Shown piece after piece: positions 23,701 through 31,540 of a DNA stretch of 64,000 bases. The stretch spans positions 56,689,159 through 56,753,158 of the forward strand of contig CM049313.1 of NCBI GenBank assembly GCA_026874595.1, written 5' to 3'. A model generated the notes under the pieces. It searched no databases, was not told where the DNA came from, and was given only the letters and a program-made list of their open reading frames with translations. The stretch is from Sipunculus nudus (lineage: Eukaryota > Annelida > Sipuncula > Golfingiida > Sipunculidae). Position 1 is the first letter of the stretch; each line of letters opens with the position of its first letter. The translations under genes were made by a program, and so were the position numbers.

Positions 23701-26700
23701 ACGGCAAAGACTACAGCTAAAATACTATTTGACACATTTGTCCAACATTATGGCTTTCCAGCCCGCATCCACAGTGATCAGGGCAGACAATTTGAATCTA
23801 AAATCATCAAAGAACTATGCAGACTAGCTGGTATCCATAAATCACGATGTACACCGTACCATCCAATGGGGAATGGGCAAACCGAAAGGTTAAACCGTAG
23901 TTTAATCAGTATGTTGGGTACTCTTGAGGAAGAGAAAAAGAAAAACTGGAAAGAATACGTCAGGGCTTTAACTCATGCCTATAATTGTACGAAAAATGAT
24001 GCAACCGGTTATACACCTTTCTATTTAATGTTCGGTCGACATCCACGCCTCCCTATTGATCTAGTACTTGGGACCAACAACAATCCTAACCATCAAAATT
24101 ACAACACATATGTTTCCGATCTAAAAGACCAACTTTCTTCTGCCTATGATATTGCTCAACGTGTCTCTTTATCATCCAGGTATCACCACAAACGATTGTA
24201 TGATAAACGTGCTCGCAATGCGGTGCTGGGTATTGGTGATCACGTCTTAGTACGAAAGGTAGGGATCATTGGGAAACAGAAACTGGTCGATAAATGGGAA
24301 AAGCAGGTGTATGAGGTATTGGAACAACCCAATAAGGATATTCCAGTATATGTTGTTTGCCCCTTGGGTGATAAAAAGCGTACTCGCACTCTGCATCGCA
24401 ATCTGATCCTTCCATATACAGGATTGCCCGTCGACCCTACACAAAAACCAGTTTCCACAACACACAAACCAATTATTACATCATCAGTGTCAGGGTCGGA
24501 AGACTCATCAACAGATGACGACCCCATTTTCACTATAACTCCAAATAATCGTCCCCACATGAGTAGTTCTGAGGATGTGAGCGAGTTGCATTTAGAACTT
24601 GAATTATCGGATGATACAGATGATGATGCAATTGCGTCTGATCACTCTAATACATTCCTGATAAATGGTTCTACTGATGATTGCAATGCAAATGTTGATA
24701 CCGTAAATACTACAGGTCTTGATGATGACGTCACTGGTGTGTTAAACGATGACGCCAAAGGTGATAATGACAATATATCACAACTACACGATGACCATGA
24801 CGTCATCTCAAGGCATGATCATAATAATGATGGTAATAGCGCCCCAATATCTGATCAGAGTGGGGATCCGGATGTTAATCCAGTACGTAGATCTACCCGA
24901 GAACGACGTATGCCAGAACGTTTTGGGGACTATGTACTAAACGGGTGATAATATTTTTAAACAAGTGCATGTGTTAACATAAGTATGTTTAGGATAAGTT
25001 CCTTGCGTAAGCTACATGACTCGTTCTGAGATTTGACGAGTCAGTGATATCATTATACGATTGTTTTTTTTGCGTTATGCTGACTTTCTCCACTGCCACC
25101 AGTTTCTGGGTTTTTCACTTTCATATATGTATAACTCATGTGAACATAATGTTCCAATATAAACATCTATCCGAAATCCTACTAGAGGCCGTCCACTGCT
25201 AATGCTGTCCTGCGCGACCTATCCTTCTTTGCAGTTAGTGTCGGGACGCCACTTCTCTACTGGGGGTAGCGTTTGGTATATGGTGTGGATGATGTGCTGT
25301 TGGTATGGTGTGGTGGATCTGAGTCACGCCGGGTGACTTTGGCTCTTGCCGGGAACACCCGTTACATATATATAAGAGAGAATTACTTTATGTTAAATAA
25401 AATATTTCTCTCTACGCTCTTTTTCAAAATAGATATGGATTCATTGTTGTAAATTTGTAATATATGATGTTCGTGTCAAAACAATAATACACTTTCTCTA
25501 TCTATTCCTATATTTATGGATGTTTTAGTCATCAAGACCCAGATAGAGTTAATTAGGTAGCTTGTGCTGAATCCTGCGTTCCAGTACTCTCATGCAATTT
25601 GCACCAATGGTTATCATTTTTTATATTAACTTGCCTTAACAATCTGTACATCATATAGGCGATCACTCGAATAGAAAAAAGCCTGTTAAGAAATATCATC
25701 AACAGGGAATGGAAAATAAGTGTACATGTATTAATCTAAATACAAATTTGCCTTCTGTTGCGATTATTATTACTGTTTCAGCTCATATTTTAAGGTCTAT
25801 TTCTCTTACTTACTACTATTACCTCATGATTGCCCATTAAACTGAGCCTCATAATAACAGAGTAAAGCTTGGCTGCATGATGAGGACCCCAGTGCATTGG
25901 GCAATCACTAATTAAGACCATCTTAGTGATCAAAGGCCAGACTGTTGGTAATCTCTGTATGTGAACTGATCTATTCAGTAAATTAATTAGCACCATGCAC
26001 TAGATCCCTAGTATCTGACAGCTGGCAAACTTGTGTCCTGACAGTGGGTTGTAGACCAGGTGATAAACCATACCTGCATTATCTGGCCACCTAGCAGGGC
26101 ATGTGAAGTAATAGTTCTATAGTGATATGAGCATTGTGCTTTGTGTACTTTGAAACTATAAAAGATTTTTTTTTACATTTAATAATACCATCACTTTGAA
26201 TGCTGTAATTGTATATTACTCTCACATTTTACACAGAACTTGAAAGTAATTGAAAAGTAATTGTTCAAACAAGTACTTTTCGAAAGTAATCGATTACAAG
26301 TACAATTACTTTTCAGGATTTCAAAAAGTAATCGATTACAAGTACAATTACTTGAAAAAGTAATTGTAATTACAATTACTTCAATTACAATTACTTATGG
26401 ACCCAGCTTTGGTTGGGGTTATGACCCATAAAGGTTATCCCTACAGATTTGCTTACTATTTAATAATAGATAAAAAGAATGACTCATAAAGGAAGATTAT
26501 GGTATGAAAAATGACAAAGGAATTCACTGTCTCTGAATGTTCTGTTTATCTTGGGTTATCTCAATCCAAGGTTTCAAAAATTGAATTGTATAGCATACAG
26601 AATGTCTATGGGTGAAATTGTCACCGAAACTTGGTTAATCTTATACTTAAAAATATATGCAGTACAGGAACTGTTGTGCATAGTTTCCAAAAAAAATATT

Positions 26701-27129
26701 ATGTCCATAATGCATTCTGAAGTAATAAGAAGGAGCTGACAAATGTATATCGTTCACACACACACTCACACACACATATATATATATACATGTGTGTGTT
26801 ACTTTTTCACAATTTCTCGACAAAACGATATAAAATATACCATTTTAAAATAAATTTGATTGCTGATGTTATTACTGAAGAGAATTAACCATACAGGCCT
26901 TTACTAAGAACTGATTTGTGAGAAAGCGAACGCAGGGGACATTTGTAGATCGAATCACGTGCCCGACAACGCGGATGCTTTGATGAAGATAGATAAGGCT
27001 ACTTACGGACCATTCAACAAACCGGGACCACACGTCTGTATTTTCATCAGCCATGCCGCCACCCATCATGACCAACCTCTTGGAGGCCGCAGTGGCCACA
27101 ATGAGTGAAAAAAATATCCAGCAACACAT
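9931..27129 (-). CDS. Secreted cyanophycinase-like protein (peptidase S51), seven exons
   Basis: The coding exons in transcript order are 27129-27007, 15464-15232, 13522-13398, 12754-12625, 12026-11885, 11080-10902 and 10198-9931. All junctions are GT/AG, the phases agree, and the sum is 1200 bases (399 residues plus stop). Residues 1-16 form a signal peptide (start [12 protein letters not shown]). The S51 landmarks are GGGMADEN (23-30), [19 protein letters not shown], the nucleophile motif GSSAG with S147, DTHF with H202, and GIGVDENTA (229-237). Known family members cut beta-Asp-Arg dipeptides from cyanophycin. A role in digesting cyanobacterial food or polymer from symbionts is inference. 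The usual DQHF is DTHF here, so the substrate may differ. Intron 1 carries a hAT and a Ty3 insertion. The family call is strong; exact specificity is unknown. Confidence 0.9.
10686..10709. repeat. Poly-G tract in intron 6
   Basis: A run of about 20 G lies in intron 6 of the cyanophycinase-like gene; on the transcribed (minus) strand it is poly-C. Confidence 0.85.
10902..11080 (-). CDS. Cyanophycinase-like gene, exon 6
   Basis: This exon encodes residues 252-310 plus two bases of codon 311, with [17 protein letters not shown], the closing beta region of the S51 domain. The acceptor is gagcag and the donor gtattt. Confidence 0.85.
11466..11580. repeat. Single diverged arm of an intronic MITE family
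   Basis: The string gtgtgaaaaatg...gttatatggaaatgaccca...ctctaatggcaatgcaagcgc matches 13781-13895 with moderate divergence, in the same orientation. It lies in intron 5. Confidence 0.6.
11885..12026 (-). CDS. Cyanophycinase-like gene, exon 5
   Basis: This exon encodes residues 204-251, with [11 protein letters not shown] and [12 protein letters not shown], both typical of cyanophycinases. The acceptor is ttccag; the donor gtcaga is weaker than the others. Confidence 0.86.
12625..12754 (-). CDS. Cyanophycinase-like gene, exon 4 (DTHF histidine)
   Basis: This exon encodes residues 161-203 plus two bases of codon 204, ending in [10 protein letters not shown] with H202. The acceptor is gtgcag and the donor gtaaca. 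Confidence 0.88.
13022..13077. repeat. (AT)n microsatellite in intron 3
   Basis: About 28 AT units lie in intron 3 of the cyanophycinase-like gene. Confidence 0.9.
13398..13522 (-). CDS. Cyanophycinase-like gene, exon 3 (nucleophile)
   Basis: This exon encodes the end of codon 119 to residue 160, with [13 protein letters not shown] holding S147, the predicted catalytic serine. The acceptor is ttccag and the donor gttact. Confidence 0.88.
13592..13900. repeat. Hairpin MITE-like element in intron 2
   Basis: The two halves are imperfect inverted repeats. The left arm from 13592 (gatcacaggcgcttga, then ctaggtcatttccttataac) is the reverse complement of the right arm, about 13775-13900 (gttataaggaaatgaccca to ttcaagcgcatgtg). 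There is no coding capacity. A related single arm sits at 11466-11580. Confidence 0.65.
13901..15231. other. Remainder of intron 2, no supported feature
   Basis: This is intronic DNA of the cyanophycinase-like gene. Short open frames around 13.9-14.5 kb lack codon or domain evidence. Confidence 0.6.
15232..15464 (-). CDS. Cyanophycinase-like gene, exon 2
   Basis: This exon encodes residues 42-118 plus two bases of codon 119, including IGVVSAAS and [11 protein letters not shown]. The acceptor is ttccag and the donor gtatgt. It joins exon 1 in phase 0 across 11.5 kb. Confidence 0.9.
15465..16778. other. Intron 1 of the cyanophycinase-like gene, proximal part
   Basis: This is host intron sequence between exon 2 and the hAT insertion. 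No coding or repeat feature is supported. Confidence 0.6.
17701..17777. repeat. (TA)n microsatellite at the Ty3 insertion point
   Basis: This TA tract lies inside the hAT element, immediately left of the Ty3 5' LTR. TA-rich sequence also follows the 3' end at 25367. It makes the Ty3 target duplication unreadable. Confidence 0.88.
17778..18554 (+). repeat. 5' LTR of element 2
   Basis: This 777-bp LTR runs from tgtaacggctccg to cccgttaca. It contains an exact 24-bp direct repeat (18022-18045 and 18399-18422, attcgttctctgcttggcag core). The first copy runs into a consensus splice donor, cag|gtaagg. A short frame at 17867-18064 is not considered coding. Confidence 0.75.
18558..18575 (+). promoter_or_regulatory. 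Candidate primer-binding site of element 2
   Basis: The sequence tggtgccccgagtgagg starts three bases after the LTR end, with the expected TGG. The untranslated leader continues to 19389. Confidence 0.65.
19390..20706 (+). CDS. Gag of element 2: RRM-like domain + PNMA-like capsid + zinc knuckle
   Basis: This 438-residue structural protein would build the retrotransposon particle. Residues 10-90 look like an RNA-recognition motif: RNP2-like VSIHGL (12-17), RNP1-like GRGFIVFE (52-59), and a last strand SIKISLEHA. The capsid starts near LPPFSG (169-174), then [22 protein letters not shown] and LNKFDRYFG, the layout of PNMA/Ty3 capsids. A probable coiled coil spans 363-386 (heptad leucines and isoleucines). 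One CCHC knuckle closes the protein (C412, C415, H420, C425). PNMA proteins also combine an RRM-like N-terminus with a Gag capsid; that comparison is from family knowledge. Start: first Met, with a purine at -3. The frame is intact and ends directly after a frameshift heptamer. Confidence 0.88.
   Translation: MEGKSVDITRVVSIHGLPSDVNESEIIENFSQIETPTHVLFVREAHTGRCTGRGFIVFETKDTAKKAIDKISGSFLERDSSIKISLEHARDFSITEVSHLISNKLLDSLNPFFSFQVPEGRRISEIVTKLDFLSDFEINQMFVEFKHRRGDVIQGPSGATGYSVISPKLPPFSGNQDKTGSYEQWRSHLKSMIKAGVTPEPQILSAIHQSVRGTAGNVLLHMPDESTPTDILNKFDRYFGNVLPTEVLIQQFHSCKQDPKEDIVNWSCRLTRQLDLINQRNPTPHREYERLLRSRFWNGLYSKYIKEALRHRYDNGEEQDELFAAARALESELVHHSHMSDKKVASSNQISQQGVKTLSTESSVLEQINNKLSILENRLSKLERSQMSKPNKPSQTQAEVRNSNTVSDEVFCSRCLRHTHTVDKCHAKRDKNGKILKN
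20697..20740 (+). promoter_or_regulatory. -1 ribosomal frameshift signal between gag and pol
   Basis: The heptamer A AAA AAC (20697-20703) is in the right phase of the gag frame and the stop taa follows at once. Nine bases later a perfect 6-bp stem is possible, cccgtg (20713-20718) with cacggg (20735-20740). The pol frame is -1 relative to gag and is open across this site. Confidence 0.85.
20704..21926 (+). pseudogene. Pol of element 2, first part: protease and start of reverse transcriptase
   Basis: This is entered by -1 frameshift from gag. An aspartic protease follows, with its catalytic motif as DAGS (20853-20864) rather than the usual DTG/DSG. The reverse transcriptase fingers follow, with [19 protein letters not shown] and CIDYRTLN. 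The frame stops right after TVRD at 21924-21926. The family normally has about seven more residues (an AYPLPRI-type motif) before ETLDSL, which here is found in another frame just downstream. A short deletion of about 20 bases is the simplest cause. It would make the pol product truncated and inactive. Confidence 0.85.
21940..24948 (+). pseudogene. Pol of element 2, second part: RT palm, RNase H, integrase
   Basis: This 1002-codon open frame starts beyond the RT deletion. Residues are counted from 21940. The RT active site is FLDD (D76, D77). RNase H starts near D235 (HTDAS). The integrase zinc site is followed by D554, D613 and E649 (D-D35-E). A GPY-like C-terminal region follows, then an Asp/Ser-rich acidic tail ending [16 protein letters not shown]. 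The connection region reads [13 protein letters not shown], where relatives usually have several extra residues between FY and AKIAKPL, so a second, in-frame deletion is likely. The long open frame suggests the lesions are young. It is separated from its protease/finger half by the deletion at about 21925. Confidence 0.87.
24949..25323 (+). other. Region between pol of element 2 and its 3' LTR remnant
   Basis: This non-coding stretch lies where the untranslated region, polypurine tract and most of the 3' LTR should be. It shows no similarity to the 5' LTR that I can see. Confidence 0.55.
25324..25366 (+). repeat. 3' LTR remnant of element 2
   Basis: These 43 bp are identical to the end of the 5' LTR (18512-18554), including ggctcttgccgggaacaccc and the terminal gttaca. 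Nothing further upstream matches. Confidence 0.85.
26420..27006. other. Intron 1 of the cyanophycinase-like gene, distal part
   Basis: This is host intron sequence between the hAT target duplication and the exon 1 donor. A small (CA)n/(TA)n tract lies near 26755-26800. Nothing else is supported. Confidence 0.55.
27007..27129 (-). CDS. Cyanophycinase-like gene, exon 1
   Basis: This exon encodes residues 1-41: a hydrophobic signal peptide, then [18 protein letters not shown], the glycine-rich strand that opens S51 domains. It ends in phase 0 at a strong donor (gtaagt, 27006-27001). The 5' untranslated end is not defined. Confidence 0.88.
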
Positions 27130-30100
27130 CTTCCACCCTTACCAATACAATCCCTACAAAACCCTAGTCGTTGGACAAACGCAGCATTATATGTAACCAT
27201 TGACCAAGAAAGATGATAAGCACTGACCAGCGTGAGAACAAAGCAGCCTACACGCCACGCCCATACAAAAGGTCGTCCTCGTCCCACTATAGTCAGTTTC
27301 ACACCTGCTGTCCAGCTGTTTTTTTTTAATAGAAAATTTTCTTAAAAGTTATTTTTCAATTATTCCCTAGACAATTGCATTGGGAAGTGACAACCTAATA
27401 TGGCAATTACGAATGTTACAATAAATCCTCAGTTTATTCTTTTTATTCTCTTCACAATGATCTGGAAGATAAGACGTGTCCCTGCATGAGTAGCTATCTT
27501 TGTTGTAGCTGGTTATATTGTCTAAATGACATCAACCAATCAGCGGCTGTCGATTGAGGCTGTTTTTGAATGTGGCCTTGACCGCCAGAAGTGGGTCTGA
27601 TATGTTGTAAAACGTAGACTGACTTCTCATATTTTCAAATAATTCTGTTTCTTAAATAAGGTATAAGGTAGGTATTTAATTACCTTGTTGAACATTTGGT
27701 TATTTAATCCTCTACTCTATAACATAATTGTTTCCCTTGAATTGTAACTAATACAAATTTTCATAGTAAAAAAACAATTGGACGTAAGGGGATGAATCGG
27801 ACTATAGTAACATTTGTCTGTGACGACTAGCACTAAGCTTTCGGGTCCAGTATATAGACAAAAAAAGATATTGTTTTATGTTTAAGATTATCAAACGTTA
27901 TAACACACCTGGTCATATTTCAATTTTTAGAAGATGTGATGTTGACTTCTTGGATCCTATGACATCGGTTATCATTTGTGATGTGAACGTATCATATTGA
28001 AAATTGTAGTTATTTTCACATGAAAGTTTATAGTTTCTTAAGGCCAAAGTTTTTAATTAGTTTACCTCAGTTCATGTTCATTAAAAAAACCTCTGTTGAA
28101 AATCAACTTTAATATGAAACCTTAAGTGTTTTATTATATGTCTCATCTAAAAACAGTTTCAGTATATAAAATATCATTATATGGCTCTCAGAAAACGGTC
28201 AACACATCTAGCTGGCGCCACCTACAGCTTAAATACAAACTTGCATGCTGATGGCCTTAATTTAAGGGTGTAGATGAGGAACATAATATATATTTTCTGA
28301 AACAATATAAAATATATACCCAACAACCTTGAACACTATGAATATCTTGAAAAGAAAGGTGCAAAAATCATGTTTCTGTCACATACTTCACAGGATATAG
28401 GTAACAGTGACCTAATGTCGTGTCTCCAAGGAGATTTCTCAAGGATCGTCAGCATTTTACATGATAAAAATCTATATTTCAGGGTTACGGTTTGTACCCT
28501 ATTTACAGGTCTCAGATGAATTGCAGTACGCACAGGTAAAAACTGGAAATAAATGATTCCCTAAAGTTCCAAAATTACGGCCCCCACAAAATGTTCCTCA
28601 AAATGGCCATACATGATGCCAGATTGGTCAACATTTATCATTGCGAATAGTCTCAAAGGTACCAATCTTTAAAAGAAAAATTGTTGCAATATCTCATACA
28701 TTTATGGAGATCATATATACAAAAGGATTTAAAATATTTGCCTGGCAGCCTTATTGGATTTCTGAAGGGTCTGGAAATCGATAGCGCACATCCTCTACCA
28801 GCTGTTACTTCAGTAAAGTTTTCATGGCAAGACCTATCTGGAATTCCCTGTACATTGCCAAATGGCCGGAGGCTGGACTCACAGCAGTAGGCTGGACATA
28901 AGGCTGTGTGTATAACCTAGTGCCCCTATCACTTAGATTTATCTGTAAATGACCATAGGTAATTAGAATTAAATGCTACCAGATGGATAACACAGGCAGC
29001 TACTGAAGCCACACATAAAAGCCGTGAGATTTATTCAAATCCAAAATTAAGACCACAGGAGAATAAAATCAAACATGTGCCATTAACCTCTTGAATGTAA
29101 ACAAGATAGAGACAGTGTTTATATCATGCCTTATTTTTACTAGATCTGTCAATTAGGATGTTATTTGGATTAATGGCAGTATTTGGGAAAATACTAATTA
29201 TATCTTTCAAACATAATGACTTCTAAAGCTTAATTACCAAACACATGTATAGAGTTTTTAACACTGGATCCTGAACCACTAGTTGTAAAAGGTATTGCAA
29301 TCAATCAACAGATTAAGAAAATAAGATAGGACATAAGCATAAATTAAGATACATTATAAAAGTCCAGTTATATTAATAAATTGTTGCAATAAGTCATTAT
29401 GAAATTAACATTGACTGAAGAATTAAATATTTCTGAAACAGCTTAGTTCCATTTCCTACTGATTGAGATCGACTTTAAAATATAAATAAGGCTTAAACAT
29501 GTACATCAGTGATTACTTTAAGTCACGTACATGATTGCATCATATGGATACAATACAGACATGTCAAATTCGATTATATTTCATATGTAAACTATTCAAA
29601 TATAATTCAATCACTGATGGGGTGGTTTCTAATGTGTTGGCTCCTCTCACCCTGAGGTTGAAGACCCCACCTTGAAGTTGAAGAAATATCTGGTTTAAAA
29701 CAATTTGACTAGCAGGTTTAAAATATAAATTGTAATTTTAAAGGAGCCGTCGTTCCAATAAACAGAAGCAATCCATCTGCTTTCAAATAATCAAGGAATT
29801 CCTTCACTCATTGTGTTGAAAAAAATAGTTTGTACCACCAGCAGGCTTGACCTGCTAGATGGCATTCTTTAGTGGACAGTTCTGGATCAGATCTATTGTT
29901 GTAAGGGTTCTTGTTATAATGCGCGTAAAAGGAAATCCAAGATCGTTACCTGAGAGTCATATATCATTCCCGATCGGTCTGCCATTTCGCAGGGGGCATC
30001 CTGTCATGGTGTCATCTTCGATCAAATTTTCAAGGTAATTACAGGAACGGCACCAGAGATAAAGAGCACGAAAGAGCTCTAAGACGCTGCCTGGTGGCCA

Positions 30101-30804
30101 TATTGGATTTCCGACGGTTCTGAAATGGCATACATCTCTTGGATCATGGATGTCAATATTTAGTAAAGTTTTCACGGCAACTGCTTAAACGATTCTTTAG
30201 ATAATGCACGAATGAGGCGGAAAACCTCTTGCATTACCTTAAGACGCCCACTAGTCTAACTGTGTGTGTATGTCAGGGTGTTTGTGTGTGTGTTTGAATG
30301 ACCGTACGTAAGAGGACACTATATTGACTGCACACCAAACGCGCGAGGACTCTCTCTTCTAGTGAGGACTTACACCCTGGTCTTCGCAAACGAAATTCTA
30401 TTAAAGCATTTTTAAAGCTTTTAAAAAGCCGGGAAAACTATGCTGTGGAAGTTTCTTGCAAGTCCTCGGGAAGAACGTTTTGCTTTAAATTAGTTTTGTG
30501 TGTGTGTGACAGCGCCATTTATTGAGAGCTGAGCAAGCTGGTTTGTTTGTTTGTTATTTTGTTTTGCTTTGCACTTATTATATCGAGAGAACATGTTACA
30601 TCATTATATTGCTACATTATTCATTGTCTTGTTTCATTTTGATGAAGATTATGAATTGTTTAAATAATCACAACATTAATCTTAATATATTATATCTTCA
30701 CATACTTTAAGTACTTTTCTTGTACCGTGATGTCTTATATAATGTTATGTTTATATATATTTTTACTTGTACCGTGTTCTTATATAATTTTGTGTTTATG
30801 TATA
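27130..30804. other. Upstream flank of the cyanophycinase-like gene, no gene seen
   Basis: The first few hundred bases should hold the promoter and 5' untranslated end of the minus-strand gene. Diverged direct repeats occur at about 28741-28840 and 30090-30190 (both hold ttggatttc and tagtaaagttttcaYggcaa). I found no coding frame with domain evidence. Confidence 0.5.
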
Positions 30805-31108
30805 TGTCATGGTTGAAATTCAAATCCAGGGGAATTTGAAATTCCCCCAGGGGAAGTTAAAATTAAAAGTTCTCCTGGGGCAACTTACAATTTGAAGTTC
30901 CCCTAGGGGAATTTCAAATTCTACCAGGGGAAATGCCAATTGTAAGTTGCCCCAGGAGAATTTTAAATTCCCCCAGGTGTAATAGTTTAAGAAATGTATT
31001 CAAATAGAGATTGTCTAGTTAAAATTGTACAATAGTTTCTGCTCTCATATATTCAGTATAGAGATAAGACAAACACTCAGATAAAAAAGTTTATTCAGGT
31101 ACAGTCAA
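30805..31108. repeat. Left terminal inverted repeat of the Ginger-like element
   Basis: This is the reverse complement of 34391-34693 with few mismatches. The first about 170 bp are an array of alternating inverted motifs of the type ccaggggaattt / aaattcccctgg, spaced about 20 bp apart. Confidence 0.88.
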
Positions 31109-31540
31109 GGAACATAAATTGTATCATCCCTAGACAAATGCATAAAAAGCACAATTTTTCAAATGTTTTAATCATGTACAGTCAAGTGAAATTATACATG
31201 TGCTCTCACAAGTACATAATAAATAGCTTAATAATTGTAAAAAGAGTATTCATGCACAATTAAACTATTGTATCATGACATAGTATAGCATACACATTCC
31301 GGTAAGGCTTATGTCCAAGGCAAAAAGCAAAATGAATCGCATATCTAAAATTACAGTCTAGCTATTTAATGTTTCAGGTAGGTATCACTCTGGGATGAAA
31401 TGCTATCATGTAGCTGCAGTTGTTGAAAAGAAATCATTGTTTATGTACAGCATTCCATCAGACACTGGGCTTATGTACATGGGAAAAGACCATTAATTAC
31501 ACTCTTTACACAAAAATTAGTTCAGTCCAAGTCCAACTGC

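Larger units (their letters stand above)
17778..25366 (+). mobile_element. Ty3-type LTR retrotransposon with RRM-PNMA-like Gag, defective (element 2)
   Basis: The element has a 5' LTR (17778-18554), a primer-binding site, gag, a -1 frameshift signal and pol. Its 3' end matches the 5' LTR only over the last 43 bp (25324-25366). It begins tgtaacgg and ends cccgttaca. Pol is split by a deletion in the reverse transcriptase at about 21925. It lies in the hAT element, which lies in intron 1 of the minus-strand cyanophycinase-like gene, so it is antisense to that gene. The domain order PR-RT-RNaseH-IN marks it as Ty3/gypsy. The PNMA-like Gag suggests the Gypsy group from which vertebrate PNMA genes are thought to descend; this is inference. 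Confidence 0.9.
16779..26411. mobile_element. Non-autonomous hAT-type DNA transposon, split by a Ty3 insertion
   Basis: The left end is cagggttgggtcca; the reverse complement of the right end is caaagctgggtcca (11 of 14 matching). Both ends run into subterminal arrays of attacttttnaaagtaatcgattacaa-type motifs (16795-16950 and 26235-26397). A perfect 8-bp target duplication, gttggggt, flanks it at 16771-16778 and 26412-26419. The CAGGG-type ends and 8-bp duplication are hAT hallmarks. Without the nested Ty3 element it is about 2.0 kb, and I see no transposase frame, so it needs a transposase supplied in trans. Confidence 0.88.

Noticed and set aside
17773-25371. Target duplication of element 2
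   Set aside because: Both flanks are TA repeats, so atata/tatat cannot be told apart from the microsatellite.
27066-27302. 78-codon minus-strand frame overlapping exon 1 of the cyanophycinase-like gene
   Set aside because: It is in a different frame from the exon that carries the S51 motif and joins exon 2 in phase, and it shows no family similarity.
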